A stretch of 11,407 bases of DNA, taken from the NCBI GenBank assembly GCA_947462425.1, contig CANHPI010000058.1, positions 1 through 11,407 on the forward strand, written 5' to 3'. This stretch comes from Bacteroidota bacterium. Lineage in GTDB: Bacteria > Bacteroidota > Bacteroidia > B-17B0 > B-17BO. Numbering within the stretch: position 1 is the stretch's first letter; every line of letters starts with the position of its first letter. Both the position numbers and the translations under genes were made by a program. Shown here one piece after another: positions 1 through 5,795 of this stretch. The notes beneath the pieces were generated by a model. That model did not search any database and was not told where the DNA came from. It worked only from the letters and a program-made list of their open reading frames with translations.

Positions 1-2
1 AT

Positions 3-128
3 ACTGAAGAAACGACTTATTTTGACGCTAGAAAAAAAGATGCTCGTGTAAAATGTATTGGTTCACAAACTAATGATACTGCTCCAATTGCATCTACAGG
101 TTCAAAAACTACTTGCGAGTTAAAATAA
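3..128 (+). CDS. C-terminal fragment of a small Cys-containing protein, paralogue of the next gene (partial, 5' end off window)
   Basis: An open frame enters from the left edge and stops at TAA 126-128, giving 41 residues. The fragment contains KKDARVKC and ends TTCELK. The downstream lipoprotein (333-581) has KKDAESWC and ends FTCKIK, so the KKDA-x3-Cys block and the terminal T-C-x-[LI]-K block match. This suggests tandem paralogues, with two conserved cysteines (C18 and C38 of the fragment) probably forming a disulphide outside the cytoplasm. The stop codon is followed by a strong hairpin terminator nearly identical to the one after the paralogue. A signal peptide or lipobox cannot be seen because the start is outside the window. 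Function is unknown. The frame is supported by the paralogy rather than by length. Confidence 0.7.
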   Translation, partial: TEETTYFDARKKDARVKCIGSQTNDTAPIASTGSKTTCELK

Positions 129-142
129 TTTTTGACTCTAAT

Positions 143-183
143 AAAAAAAAAAACTTCCACCTAATAAGTGGAAGTTTTTTTTT
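143..183 (+). terminator. Rho-independent terminator after the partial small protein
   Basis: A perfect 10-bp stem, AAACTTCCAC (151-160) with GTGGAAGTTT (168-177), has a 7-nt loop. It is preceded by an A run and followed by T residues to 183. It lies 15 bases after the stop codon at 128. The stem is almost the same as that at 601-625. Confidence 0.9.
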
Positions 184-301
184 GCTTAAATTTTATAATA
201 ATTAGGAGATGTGTTTTAACCTTACAACTTAATTTGAATTAGTATTGGACGAATAAAAGTAGTTTCCTACAATCAAAATTTACAAGTACAAATAAATTAT
301 A

Positions 302-309
302 TATTTTTG
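302..309 (+). promoter_or_regulatory. Candidate Bacteroidota -7 box for the small lipoprotein gene
   Basis: TATTTTTG fits the TAnnTTTG consensus exactly and ends 23 bases before the ATG at 333. A degenerate -33 element, TTTA at 279-282, sits 19 bases upstream; it lacks the usual G. The leader before the ATG is A-rich with no Shine-Dalgarno sequence, normal for the phylum. Confidence 0.5.
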
Positions 310-332
310 ATAAAACTTAAAATTTAAAAAAA

Positions 333-581
333 ATGAAAAATATTACATTACTAGCAGTTACGATTGTAGCTATTACTTTTGCTTCTTGCAAAAAAGAAAG
401 AGAATGTGTTTGCACAAGTACTTCATCTGGAGCTACTCTTGTTACTACAACTAAAATAAAAAGTGGTAAAAAAGATGCAGAATCTTGGTGTTCTGCTTTG
501 CAAGGCGACAAAAGTACTGCAACTGTAAATGGAGTAGCGGCTACTTTGACACCTTCTGGTTTTACTTGCAAAATTAAATAA
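333..581 (+). CDS. Small predicted lipoprotein of unknown function (82 aa)
   Basis: The protein opens with a short positively charged start and a hydrophobic stretch, then a lipobox-like TFASC with Cys at residue 19, followed by KKERE. This predicts export by Sec, cleavage by signal peptidase II and a mature lipoprotein of about 64 residues. Further cysteines at 25, 27, 53 and 79 could form two disulphides, consistent with a periplasmic or surface location. The KKDA block and the C-terminal TC-x-[IL]-K match the partial protein at 3-128, so the two look like tandem duplicates. The gene has its own -7 box and terminator and so is probably monocistronic. I recognise no family and assign no function. 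An antisense open frame over the same bases is a shadow. Confidence 0.8.
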   Translation: MKNITLLAVTIVAITFASCKKERECVCTSTSSGATLVTTTKIKSGKKDAESWCSALQGDKSTATVNGVAATLTPSGFTCKIK

Positions 582-600
582 TTTTAATTTGAATGATAAA

Positions 601-631
601 AAACTTCCATTAAAAGTGGAAGTTTTTTTTT
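601..631 (+). terminator. Rho-independent terminator of the lipoprotein gene
   Basis: The stem AAACTTCCAT (601-610) pairs with GTGGAAGTTT (616-625), with one T-G wobble at the loop end and a 5-nt loop, followed by T residues to 631. It starts 20 bases after the lipoprotein stop. Its 3' arm is identical to that of the terminator at 143-183. Confidence 0.9.
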
Positions 632-674
632 GCCTTAACTTTTCGCTTATTTATAGTAATTTTACAGCTCAATT

Positions 675-1616
675 ATGAAAAATATTATTATAAAAATTAC
701 CTTCTTTTTACTTTGCTCTTTTATGGGTTTGGTATTTATTTATAGTGGCTACACCAAACTATACCCCATCGAACCCTTTGAATATACGTTTGTAGATTTA
801 GGAATTGGTGGTTGGCGGTTAGCGCCTGTTATTGCCCGCTTTATGATTGGGTTAGAATTTTTTATTGGCTTATTATTAATTGCCGGTATGTATATTAAGC
901 GTTTTACAGTCAAGCTAACAGTAGTTTCTTTAATCATTTTTTGTATTTACCTTATTTTTATTTTGATTACTAATGGAAACAATGGCAACTGTGGCTGTTT
1001 TGGAACTGCCATAGCTATGACTCCATTGCAAGCGCTTATTAAAAATAGTGTGATGCTTGTTGTATGTTATTTTATTTACAACTACTATGATGGTTTAAAT
1101 TACCAAAAAATTGGGAAATGGATTTTTGGAGCATTTTTTATTACTGCTTTTGCTATGCCTCACATTTTAAATTACGTTGATTTTAATTATTCAGAAGCGT
1201 ATTTAACAAAAAAAGAAAATCAATTTAAATTAGAATTAGATAGCGTTTATACAAATGCTAAAATTCATACGCCACCTAAAAGTTTAAGTGTTGGTAAACA
1301 TGTTATTGCTTTTATGAGTATGAGCTGTCCGCATTGCCGAATTGCCGCTAAAAAGCTAAGATTGATTAAAGAACAAAATCCAAGTATTTCAATCTATTTA
1401 ATTTTAAATGGTGATTATATAAAAATACAGCCATTTTTTGAAGATACTAAAGCAACCAATATTGACTACTGTATTTTAAACGGAAAAAATTTTGTTTACC
1501 TCGCGGGATTAGATATGCCGGCAATCTACATGGTAAATAATTCTGTGGTAGAAAATTGGGTAGACTATATGCACCTAGATCAAACCGAAATTGAAAATTG
1601 GTTAGCTAAGCCTTAG
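675..1616 (+). CDS. DoxX/MauE-family membrane protein with C-terminal thioredoxin-like domain
   Basis: This 313-residue protein has two parts. The first ~165 residues form about five membrane segments (roughly 5-23, 50-72, 78-99, 117-136, 148-165). They carry the DoxX-like SGYTKL near the first segment and the MauE-type CGCFG motif (C106, C108) after the third. The remainder, probably facing the periplasm, contains SCPHC (C218, C221), a thioredoxin-type active site near the start of a fold, and a likely cis-proline in DMPAIY (P282). Known MauE/DoxX proteins belong to membrane redox or disulphide systems. I infer a thiol-disulphide role, perhaps electron transfer from the membrane Cys pair to the CPHC domain; the partner is unknown. 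It follows the lipoprotein terminator by 43 bases, so transcription is likely separate, though no clear promoter was found. The neighbouring Cys-rich lipoproteins would be plausible substrates, but that is only proximity. Confidence 0.85.
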   Translation: MKNIIIKITFFLLCSFMGLVFIYSGYTKLYPIEPFEYTFVDLGIGGWRLAPVIARFMIGLEFFIGLLLIAGMYIKRFTVKLTVVSLIIFCIYLIFILITNGNNGNCGCFGTAIAMTPLQALIKNSVMLVVCYFIYNYYDGLNYQKIGKWIFGAFFITAFAMPHILNYVDFNYSEAYLTKKENQFKLELDSVYTNAKIHTPPKSLSVGKHVIAFMSMSCPHCRIAAKKLRLIKEQNPSISIYLILNGDYIKIQPFFEDTKATNIDYCILNGKNFVYLAGLDMPAIYMVNNSVVENWVDYMHLDQTEIENWLAKP

Positions 1617-1648
1617 TTAAATTTTTTTGGTAACGTATTAATATAGTT

Positions 1649-1792
1649 ATGTTGAATTTAATTTGGTTTAAAATACTATTCCTATCATTCATTTACTTTT
1701 TATTAAATGAGTCTATTAATTATAAAATTGAGACATATTTATATAAAAAATCCTATTTCCGTTTACCATTATCTATTGAAATTCTCTTATAG
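1649..1792 (+). CDS. Possible small membrane peptide (47 aa), doubtful
   Basis: ATG at 1649 opens a 47-codon frame ending at TAG 1792, 32 bases after the DoxX/MauE stop. Residues 1-19 are strongly hydrophobic (MLNLIWFKILFLSFIYFLL) and the rest is Tyr/Lys-rich, as in a single-pass micropeptide. No terminator stands between the two genes before 1834, so one transcript could carry both. Against it, AT-rich sequence often yields hydrophobic frames of this length by chance, no -7 box was found, and I recognise no family. Confidence 0.2.
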   Translation: MLNLIWFKILFLSFIYFLLNESINYKIETYLYKKSYFRLPLSIEILL

Positions 1793-1833
1793 CAAGGATG
1801 TTATACGTTTAATTATTTTATGACCTTCTAAAT

Positions 1834-1869
1834 AAAAAAGCTCCTTTGAATTTTCAAAAGAGCTTTTTT
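1834..1869 (-). terminator. Symmetrical terminator of glutamate dehydrogenase, possibly bidirectional
   Basis: AAAAAAGCTC (1834-1843) pairs with GAGCTTTTTT (1860-1869). An inner TTTGAA/TTCAAA stem is separated from it by one mismatch. The A run on one side and the T run on the other give a U tract on both strands. It lies 57 bases after the glutamate dehydrogenase stop and could also end plus-strand transcripts from 675-1616. Confidence 0.8.
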
Positions 1870-1925
1870 ATTTATTTATGTTTTGTTTTTGTTGATTAGC
1901 TAAGCTAACCAAGTAATACCAAATA

Positions 1926-3197
1926 CTAGTAGTTGCCTTTTAATTGAACACCTTGTTCTATTTTTTGTAAAGCTGTAATATATGCCGCAATACGCATAGA
2001 TGTTTTAAAGGTTGCTGCATTATCCCAAACACTTGAAAAAGCAATTTCCATTTTCTCATCATGTTTAGTATTTACTTCATTTTCGCTCCAATAGTAACCA
2101 GCTTTGTTTTGTACCCATTCAAAATATGAAACAGTTACACCACCTGAGTTAGCTAAGATATCTGGAACAACAATGATTTTTTTGTCGTTTAATACTTCAT
2201 CTGCTTCAGGCATAGTTGGTCCGTTAGCGCCTTCCACAATTAGTTTAGCTTGTATGTTATGAGCAATTTCTTCAGAGATTACATTTTGTAACGCTGCAGG
2301 AACTAATACATCACATTTACAAGTTAAGATATCGTTAGATGATATTTCGGAAGCACCTGTAAATCCTTTTAATACTCTACCATTTTTAGCTGCAAAATCT
2401 AATGCTGCTTTAATATCGATTCCTTTTTCGTTGTAAAAAGTAGCTGTATGATCACCAATGGCTACAATTTTAATTCCTTGTTCAGATAATAAACGTGCAG
2501 CGTGAGAACCTACGTTACCAAAACCTTGAACAGCAGCAGTAACTTCTTTAGGATTTAATCCCATTTTCTTTAAAGCAGCTAATGTATTAACCATAACACC
2601 ACGACCAGTTGCTGCGTCACGACCTAATGAACCACCAATAACAATTGGTTTTCCTGTAATAACACCAGGACTATCTTCACCAGTAATTTTATTAAATTCA
2701 TCTAAAATCCAAGCCATTTCTCTTCCGCTTGTTCCCATATCCGGAGCAGGAATATCTTTATTTACACCAAATACATCTTTCATTGACATGGCGTAAGCAC
2801 GAGTCATACGTTCTAATTCACCAACACTCATTGCACGGGGATCACATTTAATACCACCCTTAGCACCACCGTAAGGTAAGTTTGCTACAGCACATTTAAA
2901 ACTCATCCAGGCAGCTAATGCCATTACTTCATCTTGATTAACATCCATTGCATAACGGATACCACCTTTAGATGGGCCTAATACTGTAGAGTGAACGATA
3001 CGGTAGCCCTCAAAAATTTGAATTTTTCCGTTATCCATCATTACCGGTAAGCTTACTTGTACTTGTTTAATAGGACTACGTAATATAGTGGCAACGTCAT
3101 CAGACATGTTCATCAATTTTGCAGCTACATCTAAGCGAGCTAATACGGCTTCGAACATAGATTCGTGAGCTGTTACATTTGCAGTTTGTGTCGACAT
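1926..3197 (-). CDS. gdhA: Glutamate dehydrogenase (Glu/Leu/Phe/Val dehydrogenase family)
   Basis: The 423-residue protein catalyses reversible oxidative deamination of glutamate to 2-oxoglutarate and ammonia in the cytoplasm. The N-terminal substrate domain shows GPSKGG (K77), FKCAVANLP (K101), GGAKGG with the catalytic lysine (K113) and PAPDMGT (D153). These are the substrate-binding and catalytic positions of the family. The C-terminal Rossmann domain has GFGNVG at 225-230. Length and the lack of an N-terminal extension fit the shorter hexameric bacterial enzymes of about 420 residues. NAD or NADP preference cannot be settled by eye; GDH rather than leucine dehydrogenase is favoured by overall length and motif context. 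The ATG at 3197 is preceded by an A/T-rich leader and a -7 box, and a terminator follows, so it is probably monocistronic. Confidence 0.95.
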   Translation of the reverse strand: MSTQTANVTAHESMFEAVLARLDVAAKLMNMSDDVATILRSPIKQVQVSLPVMMDNGKIQIFEGYRIVHSTVLGPSKGGIRYAMDVNQDEVMALAAWMSFKCAVANLPYGGAKGGIKCDPRAMSVGELERMTRAYAMSMKDVFGVNKDIPAPDMGTSGREMAWILDEFNKITGEDSPGVITGKPIVIGGSLGRDAATGRGVMVNTLAALKKMGLNPKEVTAAVQGFGNVGSHAARLLSEQGIKIVAIGDHTATFYNEKGIDIKAALDFAAKNGRVLKGFTGASEISSNDILTCKCDVLVPAALQNVISEEIAHNIQAKLIVEGANGPTMPEADEVLNDKKIIVVPDILANSGGVTVSYFEWVQNKAGYYWSENEVNTKHDEKMEIAFSSVWDNAATFKTSMRIAAYITALQKIEQGVQLKGNY

Positions 3198-3238
3198 AAT
3201 GTTTTTTATTTTTTAATTAAAAGTTTAAGTTAGGGCTA

Positions 3239-3246
3239 CAAAAATA
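3239..3246 (-). promoter_or_regulatory. Candidate -7 box for glutamate dehydrogenase
   Basis: Read on the minus strand this is TATTTTTG, an exact TAnnTTTG match 41 bases upstream of the ATG. The expected -33 position reads only TTAA, so the upstream element is weak or absent. Confidence 0.5.
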
Positions 3247-3354
3247 GTAAAATTTATATATGAATTTAAAGGATTTGGATGAAATATATCAGAGTTTTGA
3301 ACCCGAAAATGGTTAATAAGTTAGTTGGTTTTAATAGTTAGAATATTTTTGTTG

Positions 3355-3456
3355 TTTTTTGGCGTGTCAACTCAATAAAGTCTTCATTGCCAGGCTTTCC
3401 ACTATAATCTTTTGCACAAGAAGGCGAAAAGATTTCGTTTCAATCTTTCAGGCAAT
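3355..3456. repeat. Imperfect palindromic intergenic element, probable dispersed repeat copy
   Basis: An outer arm pair ATTGCC (3386-3391) and GGCAAT (3451-3456) encloses an inner pair AATCTTTT (3406-3413) and AAAAGATT (3427-3434), making a cruciform-like structure. The stretch begins TTTTTTGGCGTG and contains AGGCTTTCC. From memory these words resemble a palindromic repeat often found between genes in Flavobacteriia and related genomes. The palindromes are visible; the repeat identity is recollection, since only one copy lies in the window. The copy seems degenerate. Confidence 0.45.
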
Positions 3457-3530
3457 CAAATATAAAAACGAAATTTAATTAAATGCCAAATCCTATTGCC
3501 TAAGTGATGCAAACGAAAATACTTTTGTGA

Positions 3531-3585
3531 GGGACGAACAATAGATTGGAGTGACAGACCGTCCCACTTTTCGCGGGTTACTCCC
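3531..3585. repeat. Second intergenic inverted repeat, downstream of cdsA
   Basis: GGAGTGAC (3548-3555) pairs with GTTACTCC (3577-3584) with one G-T wobble. GGGAC (3531-3535) can alternatively pair with GTCCC (3561-3565). It lies just after the cdsA stop and could act as its transcription end, but the minus-strand side has no strong U tract. It may be the other end of the repeat at 3355-3456. Confidence 0.4.
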
Positions 3586-3596
3586 AAATAATTTAT

Positions 3597-4478
3597 TTAC
3601 TGTATTAAAATTAAGTAAGCATATACAAATGGGGATACAAATAGTAAACTATCAAAACGATCTAAAATTCCGCCGTGACCTGGCATAATTTTACCGGAAT
3701 CTTTAACGCCGGCTTGTCGTTTAAACATTGATTCAACTAAATCACCAATTGTACCAAATATACTTACTATGATTGAAATAACAATCCAATGTTTTAAGGC
3801 TATTTCGGGATACCAGTTTGCAATTATAAGCGAACATCCAACAGTTAAAATGCTTGCACCAATAGAACCTTCCCAAGTTTTACCTGGAGAGATACGTTCA
3901 TATAATTTAGTTTTGCCAATTAAACTTCCAACCAAATAAGCACACACATCGCTTGCCCAAATTAATAAAATAATACCTAATACATAATGTGCATTGTAAG
4001 GTGCTACATTATTATACCAATGTTGGGAGTAATTATTAAATGTGTAAGCTTTATCAATACAGGATATATTTACCAATACCATAAATGGTAAAACAGTATA
4101 TACTAAACCTGCTAGAGTATGAGTAATATTTAAAATGGTGTTTTTACGATCATCAAATAATGCAATAATAAAAACGAAGAAAACAAATACTAAAATGTAA
4201 GCAAGGATTTTTTCGGTGGGGAAAAATAACGCTAAGTTTGAGTTAGCAACAATACTATAACTAAATATACATATACCCGCTAAATAGCCTAACGGTTTAT
4301 AAGGTTTAGCCCCTAATTTTTCGGATAGTTGATAAAACTCATATAAGCCCCAAATAGAAACTATTAAAAATAAACCTGTAAATGTTATAAAACTAAAATT
4401 TATACAAGTTAATAATACGGCTACAAAAACAGCAGCGGTAAGGGTTCGGGTAGTTAATGTTTTGAAGTTTAATGCCAT
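3597..4478 (-). CDS. cdsA: Phosphatidate cytidylyltransferase (CDP-diglyceride synthase)
   Basis: This integral membrane enzyme of 293 residues makes CDP-diacylglycerol from phosphatidic acid and CTP, the branch point to all bacterial phospholipids. Several hydrophobic segments run through the chain (for example about 12-45, 64-88, 92-107, 120-138, 165-186, 209-220, 230-246, 277-292). The family signature is near the C-terminus: GDLVESMFKR (245-254), KDSGKIMPGHGG (259-270) and DRFDS (273-277). It carries the conserved Asp and Lys residues that bind metal and CTP. ISPGKTWEGSIG (196-207) and SDVCAYLVG (176-184) are also typical. The ATG at 4478 touches the T tract of a terminator-like hairpin that follows the upstream gene. 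No promoter was found in the 48-base gap, so its expression may depend on read-through. Confidence 0.95.
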   Translation of the reverse strand: MALNFKTLTTRTLTAAVFVAVLLTCINFSFITFTGLFLIVSIWGLYEFYQLSEKLGAKPYKPLGYLAGICIFSYSIVANSNLALFFPTEKILAYILVFVFFVFIIALFDDRKNTILNITHTLAGLVYTVLPFMVLVNISCIDKAYTFNNYSQHWYNNVAPYNAHYVLGIILLIWASDVCAYLVGSLIGKTKLYERISPGKTWEGSIGASILTVGCSLIIANWYPEIALKHWIVISIIVSIFGTIGDLVESMFKRQAGVKDSGKIMPGHGGILDRFDSLLFVSPFVYAYLILIQ

Positions 4479-4509
4479 AAAAAAATCCCTCTCATTTAGT
4501 GAGAGGGAT
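4479..4509 (-). terminator. Terminator or attenuator directly abutting the cdsA start codon
   Basis: The stem 4486-4494 pairs with 4500-4508 (nine bp, TCCCTCTCA on the plus strand) with a 5-nt loop. On the minus strand it is followed by seven T residues (4485-4479), and the next base starts the cdsA ATG. It lies 17 bases after the stop of the upstream co-oriented gene. It has the form of an intrinsic terminator; its position suggests it sets how much transcription reaches cdsA. Confidence 0.75.
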
Positions 4510-4526
4510 GAAATATAATTAAAAAA

Positions 4527-4874
4527 TTATTCTGTTACTTTTATAGTTTCATAGCATCTAACATCACCAGCAGTCCCCAAATATTCAGCTTCAATAGTTA
4601 CTAATCCAATTTTTTTAATTTGTTCTTTGTTTAATGGTTTTGAAGGTGACCAGGTATCATCCACTAATTTTAAATCAACATCTTTACCTAATAACACTTG
4701 ATTTAATTGTTTTTGAGTTAAAAACACACAGCCTTCTTCTTCCTCTTCCTCGGCAGCAATTAAAATAGTGCCAATTACTTTTAATTTTGGTACATCAGGT
4801 TTGTAAACAAATTCTAATCCGTCTTGAGTATTTTGTTCTATAAATTTTATTCCTAATAAGTGAATTTCTGCCAT
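4527..4874 (-). CDS. Conserved-looking protein of unknown function (115 aa, acidic tract)
   Basis: I do not recognise this family. The chosen start, ATG at 4874, gives MAEIHLLGIKFIEQ and 115 residues. An in-frame ATG at 4901 would add nine residues but overlaps the proposed -7 box (4899-4906), so it is less likely. No signal peptide or membrane segment is seen, so the product is probably cytoplasmic. It alternates predicted strands (for example LKVIGTILIA, residues 31-40) with a run of six glutamates at 42-47. The C-terminal half (TQKQLNQVLLG, then KKIGLVTIEAEYLG) looks like a small mixed fold. Two cysteines, C49 and C107, are present. The gene lies 48 bases upstream of cdsA, separated by a terminator-like hairpin, and another hairpin with the same stem core lies over its promoter. 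Confidence 0.75.
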   Translation of the reverse strand: MAEIHLLGIKFIEQNTQDGLEFVYKPDVPKLKVIGTILIAAEEEEEEGCVFLTQKQLNQVLLGKDVDLKLVDDTWSPSKPLNKEQIKKIGLVTIEAEYLGTAGDVRCYETIKVTE

Positions 4875-4898
4875 AATGAAGTTTGTTAAATTAAAGTG

Positions 4899-4929
4899 CA
4901 ATTTTAACTATAAAATCCCTCTAATCAAA
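4899..4929 (-). promoter_or_regulatory. Candidate promoter for the 115-aa unknown gene
   Basis: On the minus strand TTTG (4926-4929) is followed, after 19 bases, by TAAAATTG (4899-4906). This matches the Bacteroidota TTTG-N19-TAnnTTTG arrangement with one mismatch in the -7 box. Transcription would start near 4892, upstream of the ATG at 4874. The -33 element lies at the loop of the inverted repeat 4913-4945. Confidence 0.5.
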
Positions 4930-4945
4930 CAAATTAGAGGGATTT
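4913..4945. repeat. Perfect 13-bp inverted repeat around a -33 promoter element
   Basis: AAATCCCTCTAAT (4913-4925) is the exact reverse complement of ATTAGAGGGATTT (4933-4945), with the 7-base spacer CAAACAA. No gene ends next to it on either strand, so it is unlikely to be only a terminator. It could be an operator, or a structured leader if the true promoter lies further upstream. Its AAAATCCCTCT core recurs in the hairpin at 4479-4509. Confidence 0.7.
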
Positions 4946-5320
4946 ATTTCAACGTTTTTGTATAATATGTTAAAAAAATATACGATTTCCATGTAAGAGT
5001 AATTATTTAATGATATTTGGCTATGAAATATAAAAATTTAAGATTTACAAAGTAGCCGAATAACTATTTACTTTATACTTTTCAAAAATGACGAGTTGTT
5101 TATTCTTACTATAAAAAATATGCATGGGAAATAAATTACATTTATCTAAAGTAAACTTAACTTAACAAGGCTTTAATGTTGCGTTTAAGGTGTAAGTTTT
5201 ATTATAATTAGTTAAATCATGCTCTTGTAATTTACCTTAAATAAACTTGTATATTTGCAAAAATATTGGTCTTAGATTAACTAAATCTATTTATATAAAA
5301 TTACGATAAACGATAAAAAA
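4946..5320. other. 375-bp gap between divergent genes
   Basis: Very A/T-rich. Apart from the promoter at 5225-5257, I see only a loose inverted repeat, AAACTTA (5153-5159) with TAAGTTT (5193-5199). There is no convincing coding frame, tRNA or known riboswitch. It most likely holds the control regions of the two divergent genes. Confidence 0.6.
5225..5257 (+). promoter_or_regulatory. Promoter of the J-domain/KTSC gene
   Basis: TTG (5225-5227) is followed after 22 bases by TATATTTG (5250-5257), an exact TAnnTTTG match. This is the best two-part Bacteroidota promoter on the plus strand of the window. The implied leader is about 55 bases to the ATG at 5321. Confidence 0.6.
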
Positions 5321-5770
5321 ATGAGAAAAGTTATTGAATACAGAAAACTATTAGGAGTTGATAAAGCAGTAACTTTAGCTGAATTAAAAAGTCTTTACCG
5401 TAATTTTATGAAAGAATATCATCCTGATAGAATTCAGGATAACGAACAATTGAAATTAGAAGTTGAAGAAAAAAGTAAACGAATCATTGAAGCTTATCAT
5501 TTTTTAGTAAGTATTGCTCCTGAAACTATTGAAGCTAATCTTGAAGATTATACTAATACAACTACTAATTCGAATATTGCTGACATAAAATATCAAGGTA
5601 AAAGATTACGAATTGATTTTTTAGATGGAAGTGGTTACGAATATTTCGGTGTTCCTGAAAACACTTACATTAAATTAGTAAATGCTGATTCGCAAGGGCG
5701 TTTTGCCCGTCGCCACATTTACACTTCTTTTTTATACAGAAACGTAAGTAAATCAGCATTGGTTCTTTAA
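5321..5770 (+). CDS. J-domain protein with C-terminal KTSC domain (149 aa)
   Basis: Residues ~5-65 form a DnaJ-like J domain: a helix beginning EYRKLLGV, then YHPDR with the HPD triad at 34-36 that stimulates DnaK ATPase, then a further helix ending IIEAYHFLV. A Thr/Asn-rich linker (about 76-86) leads to a KTSC domain at ~87-142. That part reads IKYQGKRLRIDFLDGSGYEY, VPENTYIKLVNADSQGRF and ARRHIY, the typical pattern of this small beta-rich domain. KTSC has no settled biochemical role; RNA or nucleic-acid binding is often suggested. I infer a cytoplasmic DnaK co-chaperone that recruits an unknown client through KTSC. The Gly/Phe region, zinc fingers and C-terminal domains of true DnaJ are absent, so it should not be called dnaJ. 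The gene has its own promoter and stands 132 bases before the peptidase gene. Confidence 0.85.
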   Translation: MRKVIEYRKLLGVDKAVTLAELKSLYRNFMKEYHPDRIQDNEQLKLEVEEKSKRIIEAYHFLVSIAPETIEANLEDYTNTTTNSNIADIKYQGKRLRIDFLDGSGYEYFGVPENTYIKLVNADSQGRFARRHIYTSFLYRNVSKSALVL

Positions 5771-5795
5771 AATAAAAAGATTTTAGACATCATAT

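Larger units (their letters stand above)
1617..1925. other. 309-bp intergenic stretch between convergent genes
   Basis: This stretch separates the DoxX/MauE gene (plus strand) from glutamate dehydrogenase (minus strand). It holds one short plus-strand open frame (1649-1792, listed separately) and a symmetrical terminator hairpin at 1834-1869. I see no RNA gene, repeat or promoter with a convincing -7 box in the rest. Confidence 0.7.
3198..3596. other. 399-bp intergenic region between cdsA and glutamate dehydrogenase
   Basis: The right-hand part in the GDH direction (about 3198-3260) is its leader and promoter. Positions about 3355-3590 differ from the surrounding intergenic DNA: less A/T-rich, with nested imperfect palindromes, listed separately. 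No convincing coding frame or tRNA was seen. The cdsA transcript, running leftward, ends in this region. Confidence 0.7.

Noticed and set aside
317..571. Minus-strand open frame of 84 codons opposite the small lipoprotein
   Set aside because: Antisense shadow: the plus-strand frame has a lipobox, a paralogue, a promoter and a terminator, while this frame has no recognisable features.
143..631. The repeated ACTTCCA/TGGAAGT hairpins as DNA uptake sequences
   Set aside because: Paired uptake words would be expected after other genes too, but the terminators at 1834, 4479 and 9997 have unrelated stems; local duplication explains the pair better.
749..937. Minus-strand open frame within the DoxX/MauE gene
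   Set aside because: It lies entirely inside a well-supported gene and shows no promoter or family motif.
3355..3590. CRISPR array or tRNA in the cdsA-GDH gap
   Set aside because: There are no regularly spaced direct repeats and no cloverleaf with a TTC-type arm or CCA end; the structure is palindromic only.
5153..5199. Riboswitch or small RNA around the loose inverted repeat
   Set aside because: The stem is short and imperfect, it lies upstream of the promoter at 5225-5257, and no conserved riboswitch core was recognised.
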